From positions 248,001-312,000 of the forward strand of contig NZ_CP118612.1 of the NCBI RefSeq assembly GCF_028993555.1: 64,000 nucleotides of DNA, in the 5' to 3' direction. The position numbers were made by a program, and so were the translations under genes. Positions 8,660 through 16,770 of this stretch are shown here, in pieces; position 1 is the stretch's first letter; each line of letters starts with the position of its first letter. The notes beneath the pieces are model-generated. The model was not told where the DNA came from, did not search any database, and saw nothing but the letters and a program-made list of their open reading frames with translations. The DNA is from Ensifer adhaerens (GTDB lineage Bacteria; Pseudomonadota; Alphaproteobacteria; Rhizobiales; Rhizobiaceae).

Positions 8660-9490
8660 AAACGGGTGTCGAAAATCATAGTTTTTTCAAGGAACTTTCA
8701 GGTGATCGGGACGTTTGAGCCCGCGCATTCCGCGCTCATTTAATCGCTTGCTGGTCGACGCTTGTTTGAGGAAATTGGGTCAGTGTCTCCATGTCCGAAA
8801 TTCGACAAAGCGGAGCGATCGTGGCGGTTGCATTTCGGAAAGGCGGGGTAAATCCTACGAATCACGACATAGCGGGCAAACGATCCTGCGTGCCGCTTCG
8901 ACAAGACGCTATCGACAGCGCTCTGGCGCCGCGCATGCGCTGCAGGACATGCAGGAACAGCGACGGCATCACAATCAAGGTCGGGAAGCTGAAGCGATAG
9001 ACAGAAACCCACTCACACCCGGCAAGGTCGCACGCTCGCCTGCGGGTAGTCTCTATATCGCGCTCCAGTCTGCATTTTCATCGGGGCTGCGACATCAGCG
9101 CCGTTGGCTGCGCTAGCTACGTGATCGGCCGCATCGATGAACAGCATGCCGCAATCGAAGAGCTTGACCGGATTGGGGAGAAGTCCGGGAACCGCGAACC
9201 TCGGAAGTGCGAGATTATCTCGTACCTGCACTCTGTGGGACGCTACGCTGAGATTGAGTTCGCGCCCTGATCTCTTTGACAGTAAAGGAACCTCCTCCGG
9301 GGTGGCGGAGGCTCCCTGGGGCAGTGCGCGACTACAAGCAGTACATGTAGCCGCGCCTCATATGCTACACCTCAGCGGTAACACCACAACTCATCCATTC
9401 TGGGTAAGACGACTCCGACAGTGCGGAGCCGTTGAGGTGACCGTCGCCCTTGGAGAGCGATCAAGAAGTTGAACTGCGCAACTCCCTCGG
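8660..9490. other. Long stretch without a confident gene
   Basis: An open frame at 8791-9000 (+) ends with RMRCRTCRNSDGITIKVGKL, resembling a zinc-ribbon tail, but has no clear ribosome site. A second stretch reading VIGRIDEQHAAIEELDRIGE (9121-9270, +, possible GTG start) looks protein-like but has no start signal. Both may be remnants. I support no intact gene here. Confidence 0.4.
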
Positions 9491-9567
9491 TAGGCCCCAC
9501 ATCTAGCGGGGACACTAATGGCAGGTGGGGCCTAGAGGTGCCTCGATCTGGTCAAGGATCGAGAGCA
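9491..9567 (-). ncRNA. Candidate small RNA with two hairpins under an EcfG-type promoter
   Basis: Directly after the promoter match at 9574-9598 the minus strand has a 7-bp perfect hairpin (arms 9557-9563 and 9542-9548), then a 10-bp perfect hairpin (arms 9525-9534 and 9491-9500) with C-rich stem strands. No open frame with a start signal follows. No T-run is visible after the second hairpin, so the 3' end is unclear. The call is an inference from layout, not homology. Confidence 0.3.
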
Positions 9568-9573
9568 TTCTCA

Positions 9574-9598
9574 AACGTAGGGCGGCGGAAAAGGTTCC
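9574..9598 (-). promoter_or_regulatory. EcfG/RpoE2-type promoter without an obvious protein gene
   Basis: GGAAC (9598-9594), 18 bases, TT (9575-9574) preceded by G, on the minus strand. It points into the hairpin-rich stretch at 9491-9567. Confidence 0.5.
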
Positions 9599-9797
9599 GC
9601 CATGGGACTACAGTCCCATCCAGCAGGCGCAAAGGTCTTAAGGTCGTTGTCGCACTGTACGTTCGCGTTAGTTTTCTCGTTAGCCCAAGCAGCACAGCCC
9701 TTTACTGCCTTGGGTGGGCAACGGCGCCGAGCGCCTCTTTGCACCCGCAGGGCTGAGCTTTGCTGTCGTTGCCCGATTGGGATTGAGGATCTTGCTA

Positions 9798-9980
9798 ATG
9801 TACGAACGACACACATACGGCGCACCAGAGCGCAAATTTACGACAGGTCTACCCGTCGGGATGATGCTTCTGTCAGTGGTGGTGATCACCGCTTACCTGC
9901 TCGTCGCAGGTGCTTCGAGCGACAGCGGCCGCCCGATCACCACCGTCCTTCCCAAGCCTACTGTGGCCACTTCTCATTAA
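9798..9980 (+). CDS. Possible small single-pass membrane protein (60 aa)
   Basis: From ATG 9798 the frame reads MYERHTYGAPERKFTTGLP, then a hydrophobic segment (residues about 19-40, GMMLLSVVVITAYLLVAGA) and a short polar tail. The membrane segment with positive N-terminal flank looks like a genuine small membrane protein. The ribosome site is weak and no family is recognised. Confidence 0.4.
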   Translation: MYERHTYGAPERKFTTGLPVGMMLLSVVVITAYLLVAGASSDSGRPITTVLPKPTVATSH

Positions 9981-10441
9981 CAAGGCACGGCAAGGCTCCC
10001 GGCTAGGTGGTACCCAACTGAGGGAACAGCATGGGCTTGATGCTTGGGAAAGGCTCGTTTGGCCATGGCGCTGCCGCGTCATCGCCAGCAGCTCCGCGAG
10101 ACCAGGGACCAGAGACTCTTCGATCTCTTCGAGACCTATGCACTGACTTCAACGATACGCGACAACCTCCCGCGAGAGGTGCCCCGACGGGACGATCTGA
10201 TAGGCGCTCGTCGCCCCGTCGGGCGGCACCTGGACGCTGCTCATAGCCGGCGCTGACGCATAGGGAACATTTCGGATCGGTGGCCGTTCTAGCTTTGCCG
10301 GTGATCCACGATGCCGGATCGTCGGCTGGGCTCCAAGAGCTTCACGCGCTCTTCTCCAACGGAGCCCATCGAGGCACACTGTGTGGCTCCGTCCTACCCG
10401 CGGAGCCATCCATTCGGGCTGCCTCGACCCTTCACATCGGC
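9981..10441. other. Stretch without a confident gene
   Basis: No product is recognisable. The notable element is a long inverted repeat at 10178-10230. Small open frames such as 10044-10256 show no ribosome site or family signal. Confidence 0.4.
10178..10230. repeat. Long inverted repeat (hairpin)
   Basis: The arm GGTGCCCCGACGGG at 10178-10191 pairs with CCCGTCGGGCGGCACC at 10215-10230 almost completely, with one bulge. No T-run follows on either strand, so it is not a typical intrinsic terminator. It could be an RNA structure or a small repeat element. Confidence 0.6.
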
Positions 10442-10671
10442 TCATTTCCGTTCATCGCGTTCGACATATGCGTCTTTCAATTTGTCGCTCTCGTTCGATG
10501 CAAGTGCTTTCTTGGCCATCGCCAATTCCTTGTTGGCGTAGTCCTTCTTCATCGCGTCTTTCATGGCCTCTACGTGTTGGACAAGTTCGATTGAACACAC
10601 GCGATATTGGACAAGGTAGAAAGCCCAGCAAGCGCGAGTAGCACTGTCGCTGTCAATAGTGTCTTCAGCAT
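10442..10671 (-). pseudogene. Frameshifted paralogue of the small secreted protein at 8327-8581
   Basis: ATG 10671 starts a signal peptide, MLKTLLTATVLLALAGLSTL, that runs to a stop after about 34 residues. A shifted frame then continues as VQHVEAMKDAMKKDYANKEL and on to a stop at 10442, and this part carries the KELAMAKKALASN pattern also seen in the intact protein at 8327-8581. The two halves overlap around 10590, consistent with a single small indel. Confidence 0.6.
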
Positions 10672-10928
10672 CGGTATCTCCGCTTCAACTCGTTGAATGT
10701 CGAGCCGACCCCGAGCGAAAGCCGAGACGAACCAGGGCGGACGCAAGACACGCTAACGGCGATGTCGAGTGGCTGACGGACAACGGAGGCTTCTGCGGGC
10801 TGACTTAGCGGCGAGAAAGCCGACGGCGGCTGGCCGATGCAGAAGGTCGGTAAGAAGCTTACGGGCCAACTCCGACGGCATCGAACGCAACGATCTCCGG
10901 AGGTAACATAATGTCGACCCCACAGCGC

Positions 10929-11204
10929 CTAGCGACTGCTCTTGGGAACCTCTTCGTCGAAGCGGGTCTTTTCGCGCGCCGGGTCGTCGTCGAGGATCTC
11001 CTCAACGCTATCTTCGGGCAAGGCCTCGTCCGATTCCATGTTGGCCTCATCGCGGCTCGGAACGGGCGGCACCCGGCCGTCGGGATCTGCTCCCGACCGG
11101 TCTGGCGCTGGAATCGGTTCGAGATCCATCTCTGGCGGACGTGGCTTCGAGATGGGCTCCGGCATCGGTTCGTCGCCGGCTTTTACGTCGTTGGGTTCGC
11201 TCAT
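10929..11204 (-). CDS. Acidic, proline-rich, probably disordered small protein (91 aa)
   Basis: ATG 11204 follows AGGAAAGGA. The protein (MSEPNDVKAGDEPMPEPISK onward) is rich in Pro, Asp and Glu with no hydrophobic core, suggesting an intrinsically disordered, hydrophilin-like stress protein. No named family is recognised. An EcfG-type promoter match lies at 11233-11257, close to the start codon. Confidence 0.7.
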   Translation of the reverse strand: MSEPNDVKAGDEPMPEPISKPRPPEMDLEPIPAPDRSGADPDGRVPPVPSRDEANMESDEALPEDSVEEILDDDPAREKTRFDEEVPKSSR

Positions 11205-11232
11205 CACGTGATTCCTTTCCTGTTGGAAAATG

Positions 11233-11257
11233 AACCAGCGGCCGCCGGTAATGTTCC
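11233..11257 (-). promoter_or_regulatory. EcfG/RpoE2-type promoter for the acidic protein
   Basis: GGAAC (11257-11253), 18 bases, TT (11234-11233) preceded by G, on the minus strand, 29 bases before the start codon. Confidence 0.7.
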
Positions 11258-11275
11258 GTATCGGGAGGCATTCTA

Positions 11276-11456
11276 ATGAGCAGCGTTCCTGAGTGGATCG
11301 GCAAGAGCGATGACGAGAAGGTGCCGCGAGCCATATGGCGGCGTCTGTCAGCTTTCCGCCAAGAAGATCATGGCCGATGAAGCTTGGGATATTCGCATCT
11401 CTCTTCACCGCGGGCAGGAGGTCGCGGCAGAAAGGGCGAAAAGGAAAACGGCCGGA
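11276..11456 (+). pseudogene. HNH endonuclease remnant, frameshifted
   Basis: ATG 11276, with GGGAGG upstream, reads SSVPEWIGKSDDEKVPRAIW, the usual opening of small HNH nucleases (EWIGKTDDxxVP). A shifted frame continues VCQLSAKKIMADEAWDIRIS, matching the C-x-x-S-x-x-K-I-x-x-x-D-x-W-D segment, but the catalytic His-containing loop is lost. The frame change is near 11337. Confidence 0.6.
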
Positions 11457-11460
11457 ACCT

Positions 11461-11740
11461 GTCGCTCACAACCTGTTCACCTATGGGCATCTTCCGATCA
11501 TGGCCCGGATTATTCTGACGGCTGTTGGCCAGAACTTTTCCCTTTCGAATGCGGAGGAAGATGCCAGCCTGACGACAGCGTCAGTCGTGGTCGGTGGCCC
11601 GGCACTATTCCTCTGTGGCAACGTATGGGTGAAGCTGAAGGGGGCGAGCCGTTGCCCGTATCTCACATGGCCGGCCTAATGGCACTCGGTTCGTTGATGG
11701 CGGCGTTCTCGTTTCTGCCGACCTATGCCCTCAGTCTAGG
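11461..11740 (+). pseudogene. LtrA-family membrane protein, C-terminal remnant
   Basis: One frame reads YGHLPIMARIILTAVGQNFS, then VVVGGPALFLCGNVWVKLKG. A second frame continues PLPVSHMAGLMALGSLMAAF. This order is typical of the C-terminal half of low-temperature-requirement protein A (LtrA). The N-terminal helices are missing and a frameshift near 11645 splits the rest, so it is non-functional. Confidence 0.6.
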
Positions 11741-11813
11741 CGCGGAGGGTGGAAGCGATGTTCAGGTTCCCACCCCATGGCCAAGTTCTATGAATCCGCC
11801 AGCGCTCCGGTTG

Positions 11814-12110
11814 TTAGTCCAGATGCTCTGGCATTTCCTTGAGCTGATCCTTCGTCCAGGTGGTGATGGCATGAACGTCGCCATCATCGTCGCGCATAAA
11901 GTCGAGATCCGCCAGCGGCAAGGCTACCGGTTTCGCACCAATCCCGAGGAAGCCGCCAACATCGATGATTGCGGTGCTGTTGGCGCCGACGCCGTGAAGG
12001 TGATCTACCGTTCCGACCTTGTCATCGTCCACGCCGTAGATGATCGCCCCCTCTAGGTTTGCGGGCGTCAGTTCGGAAGTATCAAGGCGCACATGGTTGG
12101 TATGGTCCAT
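11814..12110 (-). CDS. PRC-barrel domain protein
   Basis: The 98-residue protein has a PRC-barrel-like core, with AIIYGVDDDKVGTVDHLHGV near residue 22-42 and an AIIDVGGFLGIGAKPVALPL strand pair. The tail DQLKEMPEHLD is the typical 'mPeyd' ending of these small stress-associated proteins. It is cytoplasmic with unknown ligand. An EcfG-type promoter sits about 35 bases upstream. Confidence 0.85.
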   Translation of the reverse strand: MDHTNHVRLDTSELTPANLEGAIIYGVDDDKVGTVDHLHGVGANSTAIIDVGGFLGIGAKPVALPLADLDFMRDDDGDVHAITTWTKDQLKEMPEHLD

Positions 12111-12142
12111 CTCTCTAGTCTCCGGTTAAGTCGGGCTAACAG

Positions 12143-12167
12143 AACTGATTCAGCGGAAAACGGTTCC
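12143..12167 (-). promoter_or_regulatory. EcfG/RpoE2-type promoter for the PRC-barrel gene
   Basis: GGAAC (12167-12163), 18 bases, TT (12144-12143) preceded by G, on the minus strand. Confidence 0.7.
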
Positions 12168-12304
12168 ATTGATCATGGAAGCCAGATCAACTCCCATCGC
12201 TACAGCCCACCTGCATCAGGCGCCCGAGCTTGAGAAAGGTTTTTTGTCGTGATCAGTCGCAAGTTGCCGAGGTGCGCCCCGGTCAAGGCGAGTTCGCAAA
12301 ATCT

Positions 12305-13525
12305 TCAGCGAAACGCGAACAATTCGCTGTCCGGATCCTGGTGCCCCAATATTGCCGACGACACGATTTCCGCGGCGATCTGGCTATAGGTGATGCCGTT
12401 TCCGCCATATCCCATCACAGCATAAACGTTTTTCAGCGCTGGAACCGGACCGATTATCGGAAGCCCGTCGGCGGCCACGCCGAAGGCTGCAGCCCATTGG
12501 TACGCTGGCTCGGCAATTGGTATTTTCAGGAGTGCCGACAGCTTCGCCCGCAAAGTTCTGGATTTCGAACTGAGCTTGACGGAGTCCTGATGTGCCGTGG
12601 GGTCCTCTTCGTCCTCGCCTCCGACGATAATGCGACCATCCGCGGTCGAGCGAATATAGAGGTAGGGATCCGATCCCTCCCATACCACATAGTCCTTGAG
12701 CCAGTTTGGCCGCGGATGGTGTGGTTTGGTTGCGAGTGCCCAGGTGGAGACAATCCGGTGCTCTTGGTTGGCCACCGCATCAAGGAACTCGTAGCCGGTG
12801 CAAAAGACGACATGCCTGGCCTGTATGATCTCTCCTTTTGATGTCGCGGCGGCGTTCCAGTCATGGAGGCTGCGAATATCCGTGATCTCAGTGTCTTCTA
12901 CTATCGCCACGCCTTCTGCCTGTGCCTTGCGCCAAAGGCCGGCGGTCAATTGTGCGGGATTTGCGGACGCGGAGATCGCGGCTTCGATTGCAGCGGTCCG
13001 CTCCAATCCAAAATTCTCACGCAGTTGGGTGGCGTTGAGAAACACTGCTGAAATGCCAGCCTTGTCGCGCGCCGCAGCCTCAGCTTTAAGCGCTCTTGCA
13101 CCATAGGTGTTTCCAGCCAGGTACAGCGATTTCTTCCGCTCAAGATGGCAGCAGATCCCAAGATTGTCGACAAGCGAGGTTAGCGTTTCCACGGCCCTGG
13201 CGGAGCGTTGCCAGGCGCGCCTGGCTTTGGCTTGTCCAACCATCGCAGTCAGCCTGTGCAAAGGCACGTCGATCTCATGCTGGATCATCGCGGTGCTGGC
13301 CAGGGTGCTGCCTTGCACCGGTTGGCGTCGATCGACGACGAGGATTGTCAGGTTCTGTTTGGCAAGAGACAGGGCCATCAAAGCCCCTCCAATGCCGGCG
13401 CCAACAATCAGCACGTCGACGATGTTGGCAGGGATGCGTTGTTGAGCCGCGATCTGGACCTTCCGGGTGGTCGTCCACAATGGCTGGAAGGACCGCAGTT
13501 TTCGCTTGCGCGTGATTGTCTGCAA
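12305..13525 (-). CDS. FAD-dependent oxidoreductase of the DAO/DadA family
   Basis: The best start is TTG 13525, preceded by AGGAGA. An ATG at 13582 is an alternative. The protein of about 406 residues has an N-terminal FAD-binding DVLIVGAGIGGALMALSLAK near residue 40 and the family C-terminus with GLPIIGPVPALKNVYAVMGY then GGNGITYSQIAAEI. These enzymes oxidise amines or amino acids (glycine-oxidase, sarcosine-oxidase and DadA relatives). No Rieske C-terminal domain is present. It lies 187 bases after the FMN-binding stress gene on the same strand, so co-expression is possible. Confidence 0.8.
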   Translation of the reverse strand: MQTITRKRKLRSFQPLWTTTRKVQIAAQQRIPANIVDVLIVGAGIGGALMALSLAKQNLTILVVDRRQPVQGSTLASTAMIQHEIDVPLHRLTAMVGQAKARRAWQRSARAVETLTSLVDNLGICCHLERKKSLYLAGNTYGARALKAEAAARDKAGISAVFLNATQLRENFGLERTAAIEAAISASANPAQLTAGLWRKAQAEGVAIVEDTEITDIRSLHDWNAAATSKGEIIQARHVVFCTGYEFLDAVANQEHRIVSTWALATKPHHPRPNWLKDYVVWEGSDPYLYIRSTADGRIIVGGEDEEDPTAHQDSVKLSSKSRTLRAKLSALLKIPIAEPAYQWAAAFGVAADGLPIIGPVPALKNVYAVMGYGGNGITYSQIAAEIVSSAILGHQDPDSELFAFR

Positions 13526-13712
13526 TTCGTGGCTCTCCTGTGTGCGTCGTACTCCTCGGTGCCGTCTCAGGTAGGGAGACATGAGAAGAGCTGGGCCGGG
13601 CGGTCGACTAGTCAAGCTGCCCGGTCCAACGTTCGCCGGCCCAACTCTGCCTCGTTCGGCCGAAAGCAATGGCTGGGAGGGACGCTGCGATGAAAAGAGA
13701 GGCCATGCCGCC

Positions 13713-14147
13713 CTATGGGATCGTGATGTTCCCGCTGTCGTCGCCATCCCAATAACTGATCCGCGACGCGCGGACTTTGATCAGCACGAGACCGTGTGTG
13801 TCTACGCCTTGCGGGAACCAGCTTCCGAGATCGCTCACCCAGTGCTTCTTGAACATCTCCCTGTCCTTGACGAGAGAGGCGTTCCCTTCAATCGCAATGA
13901 ATATACCGAGCTTACCGAGCAGGCTTGGAGGAGCAGTGTAGGTGAGACCAACCTGAGGGTCCGCATTTATGTCGGCAATCTTGCGCGAGTCCCAGTAGCA
14001 GAAGAACCAGGAATCTCCGTCGTACTCCACGTCGCCATTATTGCTCATCGGTCGGCTGCGGACCACGCCATCCACACTCTTTGTTGAAAGCATTCCAAAA
14101 TCGATGCTCTTCAGTTCCTTGGAGATGTCACTCAGTGTCAAGCTCAT
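13713..14147 (-). CDS. Pyridoxamine 5'-phosphate oxidase-like general stress protein (GS26 type)
   Basis: The 144-residue protein has the split-barrel flavin-binding features of the Pyridox_ox_2/general stress protein 26 family: GMLSTKSVDGVVRSRPM near residue 18-34, DSWFFCYWDSRKIADI and VGLTYTAP. Such proteins bind FMN, FAD or F420 and are stress-induced, with unknown substrates. ATG 14147 follows GGAGCACGAC. An EcfG-type promoter lies about 30 bases upstream. Confidence 0.85.
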   Translation of the reverse strand: MSLTLSDISKELKSIDFGMLSTKSVDGVVRSRPMSNNGDVEYDGDSWFFCYWDSRKIADINADPQVGLTYTAPPSLLGKLGIFIAIEGNASLVKDREMFKKHWVSDLGSWFPQGVDTHGLVLIKVRASRISYWDGDDSGNITIP

Positions 14148-14177
14148 TGTCGTGCTCCTTTGGCGACTGCTGGTCTT

Positions 14178-14202
14178 AACCGTGCTTGCTCAAAGAGGTT
14201 CC
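14178..14202 (-). promoter_or_regulatory. EcfG/RpoE2-type promoter for the FMN-binding stress protein
   Basis: GGAAC (14202-14198), 18 bases, TT (14179-14178) preceded by G, on the minus strand. Confidence 0.7.
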
Positions 14203-14347
14203 CTTGCGTGTTCGAACAATGTTGCCTGTCAATGAGCTACGGTCGTTTCGACAACACTGTTTCCGGAGGTAATCTTGCCACGCACCACGACGTCGGGCAG
14301 TCCGGTCGGCCGCGTCGGCGGAACGGGAGCCATTCTACGGCTGAAGG

Positions 14348-15394
14348 TTAAAGGGTCGACAAGATGCGGTTGCTCAACGCACCGCGGTACGTTTTCCTGA
14401 TTTCGACTTTGTTCTCAAGCGAATCCAGGATGTCCTCGCAGAAGTCGACATCACAAAGTTCACGAATGGTCTGAAGTCCGCCGGGCGTAAACACGTTGAT
14501 CTCCAACAACTTGTCCCCGACGATATCGAGACCGACCAGGAACATGCCGTCCTCGACGAGCTTCGGGCGCAGCGTTTCCGCGATCGCCAGCATCTCTTTC
14601 GTGACGTTGGCTGGTTTTGGCGTCCCTCTGGCATGGAGATTGGAGCGCACATCTCCCTTGGCGGGAACGCGCCTGAACGCAGCATAGACGTCACCACGCC
14701 TAAGCGGCCTTCCGTTCATCAGGAACAGCCGCGTATCGCCTTCTGAGGCTTTTGGAAGATAACCCTGGGCAATTAGATAGCCGACTTCGCCAACACCGTC
14801 GACGATCTGATTGAGATTTGATTCAGTGCTGGTTGCGATCCTGAAAACGTTCTTTCCGCCCGATCCCTGCAGCGGTTTGATAATCACGCCATCCGGATGC
14901 TTCTCTATGAACGCCCTGATTTCCTCGATATCCCTGGAGATCAATGTTGTGGGGCGAACAGAGGCTGGAAAATCCTGGAAGTAAAGCTTGTCCTGGGCCA
15001 AGGCTAGGCCGCAGGGGTCGTTCACGACGATCGTGCCCCGTTCGGCGGAGAGGCGACCGAAATTGGCGCCGGCATGTGCGGCCCAAGGTCGGCTATCAGC
15101 ATCTTCCGAAGGGTCATTGCGCAGGAACAACACATCGACCTCTTCAACGTTGACGAGGGTTCGTTCGCGCTCCGGTGCCGTCAGAGCGCGCAGAAGCGTC
15201 TCCGGCTTTTTGGGCCGAGCCTCCGTGAAGTCTGCCGCTCGGAGCATCAAGGCGTCGTCGGGGCGCAGGATGAAATCGCCCGGCGCGACGTAGAGAACGT
15301 CATGCCCACGCGAAAGCGCGGCGAGCGCCAGCGATGTCGTTGTGAACGTGGGTCTCTCAGTCTCGAGCGTGTTGACGAGGAAGGCAATGCGCAT
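14348..15394 (-). CDS. Glutathione-synthase-like ATP-grasp ligase
   Basis: ATG 15394 follows AGGAG and gives 348 residues. The N-terminal domain (MRIAFLVNTLETERPTFTTT) and the ATP-grasp core (GVIIKPLQGSGGKNVFRI near residue 180, LFLMNGRPLRRGDVYAAFRR near 235, LVGLDIVGDKLLEINVFTPG near 290) match prokaryotic glutathione synthetases. The housekeeping gshB usually lies elsewhere, so this is probably a second, stress-related paralogue. The exact product (glutathione or another thiol/peptide) cannot be fixed from sequence. Confidence 0.8.
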   Translation of the reverse strand: MRIAFLVNTLETERPTFTTTSLALAALSRGHDVLYVAPGDFILRPDDALMLRAADFTEARPKKPETLLRALTAPERERTLVNVEEVDVLFLRNDPSEDADSRPWAAHAGANFGRLSAERGTIVVNDPCGLALAQDKLYFQDFPASVRPTTLISRDIEEIRAFIEKHPDGVIIKPLQGSGGKNVFRIATSTESNLNQIVDGVGEVGYLIAQGYLPKASEGDTRLFLMNGRPLRRGDVYAAFRRVPAKGDVRSNLHARGTPKPANVTKEMLAIAETLRPKLVEDGMFLVGLDIVGDKLLEINVFTPGGLQTIRELCDVDFCEDILDSLENKVEIRKTYRGALSNRILSTL

Positions 15395-15498
15395 GGCTGC
15401 TCCTAGCTGGGGGCTGGTCATTTCCGGATCGCGTCGGCTGCAAGCGTCGGCGCGTTATCTGCGAAAATTAGAGCGCGTGGCCGCCATACCAAGCCTGC

Positions 15499-15523
15499 GG
15501 AACAACGCGCTGATCAAATGGTT
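15499..15523 (+). promoter_or_regulatory. EcfG/RpoE2-type promoter for the 86-aa protein
   Basis: GGAAC (15499-15503), 18 bases, TT (15522-15523) preceded by G. It lies 23 bases before the start codon at 15547. Confidence 0.65.
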
Positions 15524-15546
15524 GGGCGCGGGAAAGGAGGTTTTCG

Positions 15547-15807
15547 ATGATTTTGATCCTACCGGAGTTCGATTGCCGAGGCGGCGAGGTAGCTGACATT
15601 TCGGGCCTCGTTGCATCGATCAAATGTGCCTTGAATGCTGAGGCCTCACTGGAGACGAGAAACCTCAATTTCAGGGTGCTTGGGAACAGTGTCGTCATTG
15701 AAGGCGCGGTCGATCTGCCAGGAGGGGCGAGTGTTGTTCAGCGGCTTGCTGACCATCTCGCCGGTCCAGGTCGTGTCATCGTCCGGATCAGCTGTCCGCG
15801 CGATTGA
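15547..15807 (+). CDS. Hypothetical protein (86 aa), possibly BON-like
   Basis: A strong ribosome site (GGAAAGGAGG) precedes ATG 15547. The protein has no signal peptide or membrane segment. The second half, LGNSVVIEGAVDLPGGASVV followed by a V-I-V-R-I strand, recalls a BON-like alpha/beta unit, but the match is weak. It is followed by a hairpin at 15833-15855. Confidence 0.65.
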   Translation: MILILPEFDCRGGEVADISGLVASIKCALNAEASLETRNLNFRVLGNSVVIEGAVDLPGGASVVQRLADHLAGPGRVIVRISCPRD

Positions 15808-15832
15808 GTAGGATGACAACCGATCGGTCAGT

Positions 15833-15855
15833 GCTGCCGGGCAGCGCCCGGCAGC
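15833..15855. terminator. Strong 10-bp hairpin between convergent genes
   Basis: GCTGCCGGGC (15833-15842) and its exact complement (15846-15855) flank a 3-base loop. It lies between the 86-aa gene (+) and the CsbD gene (-), where a bidirectional terminator is expected. No T-run follows on either side, so intrinsic termination would be weak. Confidence 0.5.
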
Positions 15856-15876
15856 CGTTGCGATAAGGCCTACCGC

Positions 15877-16080
15877 TCAAAATGCCTGACGATCGTACCA
15901 GTCATCCACCTCGCGGCGAATGCGGTCCTTCTCGATGCCGTAGAGCTCCTGGATTCTGCCTTCGAGCTGTTCGCGATTGCCGTCGATCTGATCGAGATCG
16001 TCGTCGGTCAGCCGACCCCACTGCTCCTTGATTTTGCCCTTTACCTGCTTCCAATTTCCTTCGACACGGTTCCAATCCAT
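15877..16080 (-). CDS. CsbD family stress protein
   Basis: The 67-residue protein MDWNRVEGNWKQVKGKIKEQ, then WGRLTDDDLDQIDGNREQLE, is a textbook CsbD/YjbJ protein. These small, charged, helical proteins are made in stress and stationary phase, with unknown function. ATG 16080 follows AAAGGAGGA. The upstream promoter match (16114-16138) has one mismatch in GGAAC. Confidence 0.92.
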   Translation of the reverse strand: MDWNRVEGNWKQVKGKIKEQWGRLTDDDLDQIDGNREQLEGRIQELYGIEKDRIRREVDDWYDRQAF

Positions 16081-16113
16081 GACGGTTCCTCCTTTGGTTT
16101 AGAACACTAGCCA

Positions 16114-16138
16114 AACCCTCAAGCATCGATTTGGTTCT
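16114..16138 (-). promoter_or_regulatory. EcfG/RpoE2-type promoter for csbD-like gene, one mismatch
   Basis: AGAAC instead of GGAAC (16138-16134), 18 bases, TT (16115-16114) preceded by G. Position and spacing fit, but the -35 box is off by one base. Confidence 0.45.
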
Positions 16139-16352
16139 CACGATCGTTGACATCCGGCCGACAAGCATACCGTTGGTCGAGATGTCCCGCGTGAAGGGAC
16201 GCAAGCGGGGCACCCAAAAAAGAAGGCCTCCACGAAGGAGACCAAGGGCGAGTTTCCGGTGTGCATCCAACTCAGCTTCGCCGCGTTGGTTCCGACTGAG
16301 TGTCGTGCTGCGGTTCGCTCCGTTGATGCGCTAGTCGGCTTGATGATCTTCT

Positions 16353-16601
16353 TCAATCGATGCCACGTATGCTGCGCTCACGCATGAATTGATCGAGATT
16401 GGACCGGGCCGGACCCAACCGAACGAAGATTTCGCGCGCTTCCATGGGTGCAAGACCATATTTGGCTATGAACTCTGCCAGGTCATAGTGACCCCGATAA
16501 ATGATTTCCTTTGGATCTACGACCCTGGCGCGAACCCGTCTCGGGACAACCTGCCCGTCGATCGGCTTGGAATCACGCAAAGCGGATTGGTTCTCTTTCA
16601 T
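16353..16601 (-). CDS. Hypothetical small basic protein, DUF3606-like tail
   Basis: ATG 16601 follows GGGAGG. The 82-residue product starts basic (VVPRRVRARVVDPKEI) and ends with DLAEFIAKYGLAPMEAREIF, then a Leu-rich stretch. This helical pattern recalls DUF3606-type short stress proteins, but the match is loose. It is divergent from the DUF892 gene, and each has its own EcfG-type promoter. Confidence 0.6.
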   Translation of the reverse strand: MKENQSALRDSKPIDGQVVPRRVRARVVDPKEIIYRGHYDLAEFIAKYGLAPMEAREIFVRLGPARSNLDQFMRERSIRGID

Positions 16602-16680
16602 TTTGGCCTCCCATTTTTCTTGGCGGCATCGACGCTCCGCTGGAACCTGTGCCGAAACGAAGGCCGCGCGTCTGTGAGCC

Positions 16681-16706
16681 AAGTCTTCCAAACCGCATTT
16701 TGTTCC
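16681..16706 (-). promoter_or_regulatory. EcfG/RpoE2-type promoter (N19) for the 82-aa protein
   Basis: GGAAC (16706-16702), 19 bases, TT (16682-16681) on the minus strand. It is almost back to back with the plus-strand copy at 16712-16736. Confidence 0.55.
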
Positions 16707-16711
16707 CGTGC

Positions 16712-16736
16712 GGAACCTTTGCACCTGCGCGATGTT
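16712..16736 (+). promoter_or_regulatory. EcfG/RpoE2-type promoter for the DUF892 gene
   Basis: GGAAC (16712-16716), 18 bases, TT (16735-16736) preceded by G, 34 bases before the start codon. Confidence 0.7.
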
Positions 16737-16770
16737 GGAGCGGCTCCACCAGACCGCAAAGGAGATTGTT

